DNA of 63,011 nt from a virus, in the IMG/VR virus record IMGVR_UViG_3300020183_000074, positions 1-63,011 of that record; one strand, 5' to 3'. The notes beneath the pieces are model-generated. The model saw nothing but the letters and a program-made list of their open reading frames with translations. It had not been told where the DNA came from and did not search any database. A program made the translations under genes and the position numbers. Below, piece after piece: positions 20,465-28,677 of the stretch; the first letter of the stretch is position 1; every line of letters begins with the position of its first letter.

Positions 20465-20623
20465 ATGTCTGACGTGAAACAAGTAAAGTGTGGTTGTGGT
20501 CGTAGTCCAACAGGTTACTGCGTTGGTCTACATAAAATGACAAATGAACAATATAAGGCTCATCTTGACCAACAGCAGAAATCATTGAACGAACAGACCA
20601 AACCACAATTTCTAGTTGATTAA
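20465..20623 (+). CDS. small CDGSH-like Cys protein, 52 aa
   Basis: 52 aa: MSDVKQVKCGCGRSPTGYCV then GLHKM and a Gln-rich helix. CxCxxS...CxGxH resembles the CDGSH iron-sulphur motif, but has one residue fewer between Ser and the last Cys, so metal binding (Zn or Fe-S) is likely but the type is uncertain. AAGGAG ribosome site. The permuted tmRNA follows directly. Confidence 0.6.
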   Translation: MSDVKQVKCGCGRSPTGYCVGLHKMTNEQYKAHLDQQQKSLNEQTKPQFLVD

Positions 20624-20628
20624 TGGTA

Positions 20629-20886
20629 GTAAACCTTTGACTAAAGGTGTTTCGGACGTGGGTTCGACTCCCACCTTCTCCACCATCGACGGGGAAGAAA
20701 TGGCTTCGACGGGGCAAGTAATAACCCAAAGGCTACCCGAAAGGTGACGAACGTAATTCGCACAAATCAAGTAAACGCAAACGATGATGTTTACGAAATG
20801 GCTCTCGCTGCTTAATTGCAGTATGAGATTACCAGAGTTGACCGCTTGGTAACAGAAAGGTCAGGATGGTGGGCGAAATGCCCACC
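20629..20886 (+). ncRNA. ssrA: circularly permuted tmRNA (two-piece ssrA)
   Basis: The acceptor part comes first: TTTCGGAC, T arm GTGGG-TTCGACT-CCCAC (20658-20674), CTTCTCC (20675-20681) and ACCA (20682-20685). After a 5-nt spacer TCGAC the other strand follows: GGGGAAG (20691-20697) pairs with CTTCTCC (one G-U), then TGGCTTCGACGGGG, the tmRNA 5' signature. The tag frame starts GCA at 20777 and reads ANDDVYEMALAA with TAA at 20813-20815. Downstream TTACCA/TGGTAA and GACC/GGTC interleave as a pseudoknot. No second T arm follows, so the gene is permuted, not standard. The role is ribosome rescue with host or phage SmpB. The outer 5' limit is approximate. Confidence 0.9.
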
Positions 20887-20893
20887 CTTCTTT
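20868..20893 (+). terminator. rho-independent-like terminator of the tmRNA
   Basis: GGTGGGC-GAAAT-GCCCACC (7-bp stem) followed by CTTCTTT at the end of the tmRNA coding piece. Confidence 0.75.
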
Positions 20894-20930
20894 ATATTAT
20901 GACACACACAACACACAAAGGAGATATAAA

Positions 20931-21173
20931 ATGACACCATTTGAAATTCGATTAGAATTAGTTAAGTTGGCAAAGGATATGCTTTCTGAGGAATATCATT
21001 CCAAAAGAAACATGGTTGAGCAAGAGTGGAACAATGAAGTTGGTGCTGCTATAAATGTTAGCAGAGAACCACCAAAGGCTCCGACTTTGCCAAACTATTT
21101 CTCAGAGCATGACGTCATTGCAAAGGCAATTAGCCTCAATGAATTCATTTCTGGAAATAAGCAGTTCCTGTAA
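20931..21173 (+). CDS. hypothetical protein, 80 aa
   Basis: 80 aa, starting MTPFEIRLELVKLAKDMLSE, helical, with a Pro-rich centre (SREPPKAPTLPNYFSEHDVI) and a second helix. AAAGGAG ribosome site. It is set between two terminators as a single-gene unit. Helices of this kind occur in small proteins of T4-like phages; function unknown. Confidence 0.65.
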   Translation: MTPFEIRLELVKLAKDMLSEEYHSKRNMVEQEWNNEVGAAINVSREPPKAPTLPNYFSEHDVIAKAISLNEFISGNKQFL

Positions 21174-21190
21174 GACTCAATAGAGTCAGA

Positions 21191-21222
21191 GGGTGGTGGT
21201 GCGAACCACCACTCTTTTCTTT
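21191..21222 (+). terminator. rho-independent terminator
   Basis: GTGGTGGT-GCGA-ACCACCAC stem with flanking GG/TC closure and the tail TTTTCTTT. Confidence 0.85.
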
Positions 21223-21247
21223 CCACTGCAATAATGGAGACCTAAAC

Positions 21248-21874
21248 ATGAATGCAGTAGATATATTACATCATGTAGAAAAATATTTTGATCGCAATCA
21301 TAGTTTGTTTTGTATGTGGGGTGGGTTGTTCGCCTTTATCTTTTTTGCAATGTATGTACCATTCAGTATGGTAGATCGTATGCAAAACAAACTTGAAGCA
21401 CAACAAAATGCTAACGTGCTTCTACATTCCGAAATTGAAACTCTCAATCGCAAAGTTGAGTTTCTAAATCTTTCTTATGAAAGAAAACAAGCAGTCATGA
21501 AAGAAGTTGAATGCTTGGCTCGTAACATCTATTACGAAGCAGGATCTGAGCCACGCGCTGGCAAGATTGCCGTTGCTGAAGTCACAATGAATCGTGTAAA
21601 AAGTCGACAGTTCCCAAGAACTGTATGCGGTGTTGTCTATCAAAAGACCAAAGGGACTTGTCAATTCTCTTGGGTTTGTGAAGATAAAAAAGGTATTCGC
21701 AGTCGTAGTATGTGGCGCGAATCATTGCAGATCGCTGAAAATATTTTGATTTCTAAACAGAAGTACGGTATAATAGGTAACGCATTGTATTTCCATGCAG
21801 ACTACGTTGATCCTGCATGGTCGAATCAAAAGATTTTGATAAAGCAAATTGGCAATCACATATTTTATCATTGA
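21248..21874 (+). CDS. SleB-type cell-wall hydrolase with N-terminal membrane anchor
   Basis: 208 aa. Residues ~20-42 (LFCMWGGLFAFIFFAMYVPF) form a membrane anchor, ~45-85 a coiled coil, and ~88-208 the hydrolase_2/SleB domain. CLARNIYYEAGSEPRAGKIA contains the catalytic Glu region, followed by VAEVTMNRVKSRQFP, CQFSW and ALYFHADYVDPAW. SleB-like enzymes are lytic transglycosylases. The anchored form suggests a signal-anchor endolysin held at the inner membrane and freed at lysis; a structural role is less likely because of the early location. Confidence 0.8.
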   Translation: MNAVDILHHVEKYFDRNHSLFCMWGGLFAFIFFAMYVPFSMVDRMQNKLEAQQNANVLLHSEIETLNRKVEFLNLSYERKQAVMKEVECLARNIYYEAGSEPRAGKIAVAEVTMNRVKSRQFPRTVCGVVYQKTKGTCQFSWVCEDKKGIRSRSMWRESLQIAENILISKQKYGIIGNALYFHADYVDPAWSNQKILIKQIGNHIFYH

Positions 21875-21880
21875 GGTTTT

Positions 21881-22906
21881 ATGAGAATTATTGAAGACGT
21901 GAAGTTAGATTACAAGGATGTTCTCATTACACCTAAACGATCTACTCTTGCTTCGCGCAGTGAAGTTTCTCTTGAGAGAAAATTTAAATTCAAACATGGC
22001 GGTGAGTGGTCTGGCGTTCCAATTATTGCTGCTAACATGGATGGAGTTGGCACCTTTGAGATGGCTGAGGAACTCAACAAGCATAAGTGTTTAGTTGCTG
22101 TCACCAAACATTATCCTGAACATGATTTGATCAATCATTTCGCATTGAGATTACATAGCAGCATTTATTCCTTGGGTATCTCAGATGCTGATCTGCAGAA
22201 GTTCGATAATGTCTACTACTCTGCTGTTCTTCATCAAACTATGAAAGTTTGTGTTGATGTTGCGAATGGATATACACAAGCATTTGTTGATTTCGTTTCA
22301 CGATTTCGCGACAAGTATCCATCAGCAATACTGATGGCTGGTAATGTTGTCACACCAGAAATGACAGAGGAATTAATTCTATCTGGTGTCGACATCGTGA
22401 AAGTTGGCATTGGTCCTGGCTCTGTGTGCACAACACGCAAGATGACGGGGATCGGCTACCCGCAGTTGAGTGCAGTAATTGAATGCGCTGACGCTGCTCA
22501 TGGTCTCAAGGGTCATATCATAGCGGATGGAGGGTGTTCCGTTCCTGGAGACATTGTGAAAGCATTTGCTGCGGGTGCCGATTTTGTGATGCTTGGTGGA
22601 ATGTTGGCTGGTCACAAGGAAGGTGGCGCATCTTCATTCGGTGACAATAAGTTCTATGGTATGAGTTCAGATACCGCCATGGATCTTCATAATGGTGGTG
22701 TGGCTAACTATCGAGCAAGCGAAGGTAAGACAGTTGAGATTCCATATCGTGGAGAAGTAAGCAGAACACTACAAGATATTCTTGGTGGTCTGCGTTCGGC
22801 ATGTACTTATGTTGGAGCGAGTGAATTGAAAGAGTTGAGTAAGCGAACTACCTTTGTTCGTGTTACACAACAATTGAATAATTCCTTGAGTGCTTATGAG
22901 ATCTAA
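21881..22906 (+). CDS. guaC: GMP reductase
   Basis: 341 aa, normal for GuaC (about 345). [55 protein letters not shown] (catalytic Cys loop), [20 protein letters not shown] and [10 protein letters not shown] are IMPDH/GMPR-family blocks. There is no CBS insert and the Cys loop is GMPR-like. It converts GMP to IMP with NADPH, shifting host guanine nucleotides towards adenine, in keeping with an AT-rich phage genome. IMP dehydrogenase is the alternative, less likely from the short length. Confidence 0.85.
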   Translation: MRIIEDVKLDYKDVLITPKRSTLASRSEVSLERKFKFKHGGEWSGVPIIAANMDGVGTFEMAEELNKHKCLVAVTKHYPEHDLINHFALRLHSSIYSLGISDADLQKFDNVYYSAVLHQTMKVCVDVANGYTQAFVDFVSRFRDKYPSAILMAGNVVTPEMTEELILSGVDIVKVGIGPGSVCTTRKMTGIGYPQLSAVIECADAAHGLKGHIIADGGCSVPGDIVKAFAAGADFVMLGGMLAGHKEGGASSFGDNKFYGMSSDTAMDLHNGGVANYRASEGKTVEIPYRGEVSRTLQDILGGLRSACTYVGASELKELSKRTTFVRVTQQLNNSLSAYEI

Positions 22907-22907
22907 C

Positions 22908-23129
22908 ATGGCAAATCGCGAAGAAAAAAATAAATTTTCCATGATGATCATGAATATGGCAATTGATGAAAGAATTGATCATATGGATGCAATCGCCACA
23001 TACTGCGAGCGTAATAATCTCGAGATTGAAGTTGCTGCGACGCTTATCAATGAAGCCCTCAAAAGTATAATTGAAGGTGAGGCAATGGAATTGCGTTTTC
23101 TCCCACGAGGTAGTAGATTGCCTTTATGA
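22908..23129 (+). CDS. 33: late transcription coactivator gp33-like
   Basis: 73 aa. HMDAIATYCERNNLEIEVAA, then LINEALKSIIEGEAMELRFL and a final LPL match the pattern of small gp33-like proteins of cyanophage-type T4 relatives (T4 gp33 is 112 aa). gp33 tethers RNA polymerase carrying gp55 to the sliding clamp at late promoters. The location just before gp59 is as in T4. The start at 22908 (MANREEKNKF) is preferred over 22890, which lies in the previous gene. Confidence 0.65.
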   Translation: MANREEKNKFSMMIMNMAIDERIDHMDAIATYCERNNLEIEVAATLINEALKSIIEGEAMELRFLPRGSRLPL

Positions 23130-23716
23130 ATGGATATGATCTGTACGGATTGTATCAAGCAATAAAACTGCACTTCACATCCGAGACATACAATTTTTTT
23201 CAATACGACGGCAAGACAAGGATATCAGTCGATGCGTTTCAGAAACGTCGTGACAAGTTTTTGTTCCACCGTCTTGCGCGCAAGTATCGCGACGATGAGA
23301 TGATTCCATTTTTGGTTGCTAATTTTGTACACAGTGATGATAAATTCACCAAAACTCTTTTGGAAGAAGAATCAGAGGAAATCTTCAGAAACTGGAAAAA
23401 AATAACTGATTCTATGAGTAAAGTTTACCAAGAAGACCTTATTCATATATGTCCAGATGCAACCCAATTTAACGATTTATTCAAGGTTATTGATGGGCAA
23501 TTCCCAAAACTTTTAAACCTTTATATGCAGAAAGAAGTTACCGTTGAAACAATGGTAATTTTAAATAACCTTTTTAATTATATTGCAATCTGGGATAAAA
23601 AAATATCTGATGATATTATATACCCAAAAATATCTCGCAAGATTCGGAAGTATGGTGCCTTTCTTTCTGTTAACACAGAAAAATATAAGGAGTTGACGAA
23701 AAATTTGTATAAATAG
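23126..23716 (+). CDS. 59: gp59 helicase loader
   Basis: 196 aa (T4 gp59: 217). The N-terminal half carries GKTRISVDAFQKRRDKFLFH, matching the HMG-like domain of gp59 (T4 has a QKRRDK motif in the same position). The C-terminal helical half (LFKVIDGQFPKLLNLYMQKE) is less conserved. gp59 binds gp32-coated forks and loads gp41 helicase. It overlaps gp33 by 4 nt (ATGA). It ends Leu-Tyr-Lys-stop, whose TAT AAA TAG creates a late-promoter motif. Confidence 0.75.
   Translation: MNGYDLYGLYQAIKLHFTSETYNFFQYDGKTRISVDAFQKRRDKFLFHRLARKYRDDEMIPFLVANFVHSDDKFTKTLLEEESEEIFRNWKKITDSMSKVYQEDLIHICPDATQFNDLFKVIDGQFPKLLNLYMQKEVTVETMVILNNLFNYIAIWDKKISDDIIYPKISRKIRKYGAFLSVNTEKYKELTKNLYK
23708..23715 (+). promoter_or_regulatory. 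T4-type late promoter before the GIY-YIG gene
   Basis: TATAAATA built from the last codons of gp59 (TAT AAA TAG), 61 nt before the ATG at 23777, a good distance for a leader with a hairpin. Confidence 0.55.
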
Positions 23717-23720
23717 AAGT

Positions 23721-23751
23721 GCAGGTCGCGATGCTGGAAACATCCACCTGC
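23721..23751 (+). promoter_or_regulatory. leader hairpin of the GIY-YIG gene
   Basis: GCAGGT (23721-23726) pairs with ACCTGC (23746-23751), with inner pair GATG/CATC. Leader hairpins are known to delay translation of T4 homing endonucleases; here the ribosome site GAGGAG (23764-23769) lies outside the stem. Confidence 0.45.
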
Positions 23752-23776
23752 TCTAATGCTAAAGAGGAGCACCAGC

Positions 23777-24322
23777 ATGTCTATTTATTACATCTACGCA
23801 TACATTCGTTCATCGGATGGAACCCCATATTATATCGGCAAAGGATCGGGCAATCGTGCTTGGTCGAATCATGGTGTAAATTTACCAAAAGATTATTCTA
23901 GAATAATAATTATGGAATCTGGTTTAACTGAACTCGGTGCATTTGCTTTAGAACGAAGATATATCAGATGGTATGGGCGCAAAAACAATGGAACTGGTAT
24001 TCTTCGAAATATGACTGATGGTGGCGAAGGAACTAGTGGATGCATATACACAGAAGAATCAAGAAACAAAATTGCTGCAGCAAATAGAAAGCGTAAACAA
24101 TCTGAAGAAACTCGTAAAAAAATCAGTGAAGCAAGAAAAAAACAATCAGCACCGTTCCAAGGAAAAACTCATTCTATCGATTCTAAGATTAAAATAGGTA
24201 ATTCTTGCAGTCAGCGAATGAGGGGGAAGGAAAAAACCGAAGAACACAAACGCAAAATTGGTGAAGTCATGAAAATTGTTAGGAAACAAAAGGCTTTACT
24301 TTTGAAACAGAATACTATATAA
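23777..24322 (+). CDS. GIY-YIG homing endonuclease with NUMOD3 repeats
   Basis: 181 aa. [20 protein letters not shown] is the GIY-YIG core (YIY...YIG), with the downstream Arg and Glu region [18 protein letters not shown]. Three NUMOD3-like DNA-grip motifs follow ([38 protein letters not shown]). ATG 23777 follows GAGGAG. It is inserted between gp59 and gp32, a junction that is adjacent in compact relatives; it is free-standing, with no intron visible. A gp32 promoter lies in its 3' end. Confidence 0.85.
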   Translation: MSIYYIYAYIRSSDGTPYYIGKGSGNRAWSNHGVNLPKDYSRIIIMESGLTELGAFALERRYIRWYGRKNNGTGILRNMTDGGEGTSGCIYTEESRNKIAAANRKRKQSEETRKKISEARKKQSAPFQGKTHSIDSKIKIGNSCSQRMRGKEKTEEHKRKIGEVMKIVRKQKALLLKQNTI

Positions 24323-24323
24323 T
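24295..24323 (+). promoter_or_regulatory. sigma70-like promoter of gp32
   Basis: TTTACT (24295-24300), 17-nt spacer, TATAAT (24318-24323), overlapping the 3' end of the GIY-YIG gene, and about 85 nt before gp32. Confidence 0.65.
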
Positions 24324-24409
24324 TATATTATGATGAGACAAGTGAAACATCATGCAAAAAGTGGACAAGTCGATATACAATTTATACAACGCAATACGGA
24401 GTAATACAT

Positions 24410-25303
24410 ATGACGCTATCTAGTCTAAAGAAGGGTTCATCCCTTGATAAGTTGAAGAAGGCAGTCGAAGCCTCTTCAGCAGGTGCTGGTGCCAAGAGTT
24501 CTGATGATCGTTTTTGGCAACCAGAAGTAGATTCTGCTGGCAACGGATACGCAGTTATCCGCTTCCTCGATACACCAGCAGTTGACGGTGAAGATGGTCT
24601 TCCTTGGGTACAAATCTGGAATCATGGTTTTCAAGGTCCAGGTGGTTGGTACATCGAGAACTCTCTCACCACTCTCGGCAAAACTGATCCTGTTTCTGAA
24701 TACAACACTGTTCTTTGGAACAGCGGCATCGAAGCCAACAAGGAAATCGCACGTAAGCAAAAGCGTAGGCTGACTTACATTGCAAATATTCTTGTGGTCT
24801 CTGATCCGAAGCGTCCTCAGAATGAAGGTAAGGTTTTCCTTTACAAATTTGGCAAGAAGATTTTTGATAAGATCAAAGAAAAACTTGAGCCGCAGTTCGA
24901 GGATGAGAAGCCATTGAATCCTTTCGATTTTTGGAAGGGTGCAAACTTTAAGGTCAAGATTCGTAACGTCGAAGGCTATCGCAACTATGACAAGTCGGAG
25001 TTTGATACTGCCGCTGCATTGTTCGAAGGTGATGATGCGAAGATTGAAAAGGTTTGGAAGTCTGCATATTCACTCAAGGATTTTTTGAAGCCTGAAAACT
25101 TCAAGTCCTATGATGAACTCAAGGCAAAGTTGAACAAGGTGCTAGGTGCTGGTGGTGTTGCTGGTGCAACAGCCAAGCAAGTTGAAGAAGAGGAAGCCGC
25201 TGCTCCTGTGATTCGCTCTGCTCCTGCCAAGAAAGTCACTGCTGAAGATGTCAGTGCTGACGATGATGACATGGCATTTTTTGAAAAACTTGCCGCTGAG
25301 TAA
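24410..25303 (+). CDS. 32: gp32 single-stranded DNA-binding protein
   Basis: 297 aa (T4: 301). The N-terminal LAST-like basic motif, then GGWYIENSLTTLGKTDP, YIANILVVSDPKRPQNEGKV, FLYKFGKKIFDKIKEKL and the acidic C-terminal tail (DDDDMAFFEKLAAE) identify gp32. The T4 zinc ligands are mostly absent: T4 Cys77 is Ser here (IENS) and the CPVC pair is replaced by DPVSEYN. Cooperative binding and the recruiting tail should be kept without the zinc site. An efficient terminator follows. Confidence 0.9.
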   Translation: MTLSSLKKGSSLDKLKKAVEASSAGAGAKSSDDRFWQPEVDSAGNGYAVIRFLDTPAVDGEDGLPWVQIWNHGFQGPGGWYIENSLTTLGKTDPVSEYNTVLWNSGIEANKEIARKQKRRLTYIANILVVSDPKRPQNEGKVFLYKFGKKIFDKIKEKLEPQFEDEKPLNPFDFWKGANFKVKIRNVEGYRNYDKSEFDTAAALFEGDDAKIEKVWKSAYSLKDFLKPENFKSYDELKAKLNKVLGAGGVAGATAKQVEEEEAAAPVIRSAPAKKVTAEDVSADDDDMAFFEKLAAE

Positions 25304-25332
25304 ATTCAGTTAGAAAACCGTAGATGTTTTCA

Positions 25333-25358
25333 GGCGCACTTCGGTGCGCCTTTTTTTT
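25333..25358 (+). terminator. rho-independent terminator after gp32
   Basis: GGCGCAC-TTCG-GTGCGCC followed by eight T. The stable UUCG tetraloop and T-run make it strong. It separates rightward gp32 transcription from the leftward tail operon. Confidence 0.95.
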
Positions 25359-28300
25359 ACATCACACCAACAGAAGTAAATGCCGACGGGTGCGAGAAGT
25401 CGCGAGCAAGAGCACGATTGAACGAATTATCATTTGAGCGTGCAGATGCTTTCGGTAAATTTTGTTTCGGTGGCGTCGTTGGTTGCTGAGATCCGCCACC
25501 AGAATTATTCACAACAACTGGTGCTGGTGCTGCTTGCATTGCTATTTGATTTGCTGCTTGTTGCGTAGACTGTTGTGTTGCTATAGCACCAAGAGTATCT
25601 TGCGTTGGTGTAATTGTTGGACCGTATGATTGTTTTGCGGCGACCATCGGCTTTGAGTCAACTGCAGTTCCATCTGACATTGTTGCTAGTGGATCAGAAG
25701 ATGCTACAGACGGAGTTGCTGCTGGTGCAGATGCACCTTTACTAGATGCATCAGCTGCTTGCATTGTCCCAGCTGGTGGTGCACTACCACCACCGCCGCC
25801 ACCAACTTTAGCATCTTGACCCTGCGCAGCCAATGATGGTTCTGGCTCAGGACCACCAGCTGCAGCTGGTGTTGCTTCTGGACCTGCTTTCAATGCATTT
25901 GGATCTTTCATATAAGATGCGAATAACGATTCTCTATGAGATAACCCAATAGATCCACCATTGATTGCTTTAGTTGCTTTAGCAGTGTCTTCACCAGGAA
26001 TTCCTTTATCCATGACATTCTTTTTATAAAATGCAGCTGCGATATCTGCAGCTGTCCCTAAACTGCCAGCCATATCAGGATTGCTGACTAGATCAACTCC
26101 AGCAAGCTGACCGAATCGCTTGTAGTTGTCTTTGCCTGTTAATTGAATTAATCCGCGACCACGATATTTGTATCCATCACCCGACTCTGGTGGTCCATTA
26201 CCCATACGATTTGCGTAAACTCTATTAGCAATAGCAATAGGCGAATATTCTTCAAGTGCAGCGATTGCGGGATCTTTATAATACTTTGGAAATATCTCCA
26301 TCAATCGTTTTGCAGAATAACGAAGATTTTCTTCTACAGTTTTAAATCCACCAGACTCATGATCGAGCTGTGCCATAAATTGCGCTAAATGTGGACCAGT
26401 AATTCCATATTTTGCTGCTGATGCAAGCGCAGCATTTTTAGCAGCGCCAGAATCAACTTTACCTCTTTTTGCAGCTGCAGGTCCTAAACGTCTAGTTGGT
26501 CCGCTACTCGTTGCGACTGGTGATGCTGATGGCGCTGATGTTGCTGCTCCACCACCTGCTGCCATTGCTGGTTCTTTTGCTGCTTGAATTGCTGCAGCAG
26601 GTCCCGTCGGTGGCGGTGGCGCTGCAGCACCACCTGATGATGCAGTAGCAGTCATTCCCGCAGCTGTTCCAGCAGCACCTGCAGTAGCAGCACCTGCTAC
26701 AGTTTGCGGTTGTCCAGATAACATATTTCTCAGACCTTCGCTGCCAGCACCACTCATTGTTGCGCTTATACGTTCGGTCTCAACACCACCACCGCCACCA
26801 ACAGGAGCGGTAGGCTTAGATTTTTTCCAATTAGATGGCGGATTACTGAGAATCTCATTTACTTGATTACGATATTCTTCTGGAACTTGCTGTATAGTTT
26901 GTTTACCAATAAACACACTGTATGCATAATCTTTAGCAAGTTTACTTGGAGTATTTGCTGCTAATTCTTTTTCGGCATCGCTCAATGCAGAAAATTCTTT
27001 CCATAATTGATAGATATCGTAAGCAGTGCTCAAGGCAAAACCAATTGATACTGCAGCTGCAACCCAACCAGCAATAGGAATAGTCGCTAAAGCACCTGCT
27101 GATGCCAAACGAGCTCCTATCTTTAACATTAATTTTGGTGCACGTTTTTCTAGAAACTTTACAAACAAACCCCATACTTTATTTGTTGCAGCTTTTGCTA
27201 CTTTTTTAACAGGTGCAGCTTTTTTTGATGCTACTGCAGTAACTTTCTTTACTGGCGCAGTTTTTGCAATTTTTTCTGCCACCTTAACGCCAGTATATGC
27301 TCCAATACCAGCTCCAGCAACACTAGCAACCTCAGCACCTGCTTGCATAGCAACATCTTTTTTCTGTAATCCGATTTGCGTTTTGAGCGCTTCAGTGTAT
27401 TCAGTGCCGCCAGCTTCTCGAGCAGCAATGGCTTCTTGTTTTAATGCTTCTGGGTCATAAGTATTAATATCCTTATCTCTAAATGCATCAACTGCCTTGT
27501 AAGCCAAGTAACCACCAGCTGCTGCACCCAATCCACCTGCTAGCAGCTTTCCTGCGCCAAATTCACCACTTTTGGCAAATCTTCCTTTCGCATCACGTGG
27601 TTGATCTACACCAAAACGACTTCTGTTTGCCGCTAATGTTCTTGCTAATTTTTTTGAAGATGTGTCTTTAGTTGTTGGACCTTTAGTTGTCAATTTTCTG
27701 GTCGGCGTCTTTGTTTTTGGTCCACGTCTCCCAAGAAGACCGCCGCCTAATCCAAGTAGATCGCCTAATCCAAATCCAAAACCACCGCCGCCTCCCTCAA
27801 TTTGATCAAGCAATTCATCAAGTTTTTCATGAACTGTTTTTCCAGTATTATCTTCGCCAACTATTTCAACTATTTTTTCGCGTAAGAGTGTTAATGGATC
27901 TTCATCTGCACCAATGGCTTTTGTCAAGCGATCGCTTCTTTCTTTTCTCTTTGTTGCTTCATCTTCTGATGCAAATCGACCAGTGCGAACATTACGAATT
28001 CCACCCATTGCACCAATTCGCTCATCAAAATAGTAACCTTTCTTTAGAGAGATTTGTTCTGATTTGGGTGTTGAAATCTCAGAAGGTTGTATTGGCATTC
28101 TTTTTCTGCCAACCAAATTGCTTATATCTTTAATTTGTTTAGTCTTTAACGAGCTCTTATCTTTCGATTTATTTTGAAATTTCTTTAAAAATTTTTCAGC
28201 AGACTCAACTTTTGAAGGATCTTCTTTAGCAAAAATATTCGCCAATGCCTGACCAACTTCATCGCTAAAAATACCCATCAACAAACCAGATTGTAGTCCT

Positions 28301-28479
28301 TTTGTCTTTTTTCTGGCTGTGTAAAATAGATCACGAACCTCAGCTTCGCGTTTTTTGGCTTCTTGTGGATCGGTAACACCTTTTGTTTCCGATTTAATTG
28401 CCCTTTCTAATTCTGTTAGACCAACTTCAAGTTTCTTTTTTGCCTTAGAAACTCTTCCGCTGACTTTCATTGTTGCCAT
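25357..28479 (-). CDS. large tail protein with GH19-type lytic domain
   Basis: 1040 aa. The N-terminal 250 residues are charged and helical, and ~310-500 contain hydrophobic segments (GAGKLLAGGLGAAAGGYLAY; ATIPIAGWVAAAVSIGFALS). ~670-850 resemble a GH19 chitinase/endolysin: QFMAQLDHESGGFKTVEENL with the catalytic Glu, and GRGLIQLTGKDNYKRFGQL. The C-terminal 170 residues are Ala/Pro/Gly-rich. Hydrophobic segments plus a lytic domain suggest a tape measure or hub protein that penetrates the cell wall (gp29-like position). It is last in the leftward operon after gp26. Confidence 0.6.
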   Translation of the reverse strand: MATMKVSGRVSKAKKKLEVGLTELERAIKSETKGVTDPQEAKKREAEVRDLFYTARKKTKGLQSGLLMGIFSDEVGQALANIFAKEDPSKVESAEKFLKKFQNKSKDKSSLKTKQIKDISNLVGRKRMPIQPSEISTPKSEQISLKKGYYFDERIGAMGGIRNVRTGRFASEDEATKRKERSDRLTKAIGADEDPLTLLREKIVEIVGEDNTGKTVHEKLDELLDQIEGGGGGFGFGLGDLLGLGGGLLGRRGPKTKTPTRKLTTKGPTTKDTSSKKLARTLAANRSRFGVDQPRDAKGRFAKSGEFGAGKLLAGGLGAAAGGYLAYKAVDAFRDKDINTYDPEALKQEAIAAREAGGTEYTEALKTQIGLQKKDVAMQAGAEVASVAGAGIGAYTGVKVAEKIAKTAPVKKVTAVASKKAAPVKKVAKAATNKVWGLFVKFLEKRAPKLMLKIGARLASAGALATIPIAGWVAAAVSIGFALSTAYDIYQLWKEFSALSDAEKELAANTPSKLAKDYAYSVFIGKQTIQQVPEEYRNQVNEILSNPPSNWKKSKPTAPVGGGGGVETERISATMSGAGSEGLRNMLSGQPQTVAGAATAGAAGTAAGMTATASSGGAAAPPPPTGPAAAIQAAKEPAMAAGGGAATSAPSASPVATSSGPTRRLGPAAAKRGKVDSGAAKNAALASAAKYGITGPHLAQFMAQLDHESGGFKTVEENLRYSAKRLMEIFPKYYKDPAIAALEEYSPIAIANRVYANRMGNGPPESGDGYKYRGRGLIQLTGKDNYKRFGQLAGVDLVSNPDMAGSLGTAADIAAAFYKKNVMDKGIPGEDTAKATKAINGGSIGLSHRESLFASYMKDPNALKAGPEATPAAAGGPEPEPSLAAQGQDAKVGGGGGGSAPPAGTMQAADASSKGASAPAATPSVASSDPLATMSDGTAVDSKPMVAAKQSYGPTITPTQDTLGAIATQQSTQQAANQIAMQAAPAPVVVNNSGGGSQQPTTPPKQNLPKASARSNDNSFNRALARDFSHPSAFTSVGVM

Positions 28480-28482
28480 TTA

Positions 28483-28677
28483 TTATGACCTTCTTCTCTG
28501 TAACATTGCCAGTTTCATCTGTTCATTTTGTTCTTTGATGAACGAAACTAACATAGAAACGTAAATCCGTTTTTCCCATGGTATTAAATTATCCAATTCA
28601 GTCAATGAATACTTGTGATGATGCATTAGCGTAAAATTTGTTTCAAAATAATTTTTCAAAGACTCATAACCAAACAT
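28483..28677 (-). CDS. small baseplate assembly protein (gp51-like?)
   Basis: 64 aa: YFETNFTLMHHHKYSLTELD, then NLIPWEKRIYVSMLVSFI. Small proteins of this form lie after gp26 in T4-like phages and resemble tail assembly chaperones. It overlaps gp26 by 1 nt and sits 3 nt from the large lytic protein. The gp51 assignment is by position only. Confidence 0.5.
   Translation of the reverse strand: MFGYESLKNYFETNFTLMHHHKYSLTELDNLIPWEKRIYVSMLVSFIKEQNEQMKLAMLQRRRS

Noticed and set aside
20931-21173. Conventional 3' end of the tmRNA downstream
   Set aside because: No T arm or CCA follows the tag region; a terminator and an ordinary gene do.
25333-25358. Bidirectional terminator between gp32 and the leftward operon
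   Set aside because: In the leftward direction the hairpin is preceded by the A-run and not followed by T residues, so it should work only rightwards.
25357-28479. Plus-strand reading frames opposite the large tail protein (e.g. 27026-27460, 27687-28133)
   Set aside because: They are Ala/Leu/Gln-biased shadows of the minus-strand gene, without ribosome sites or recognisable domains.
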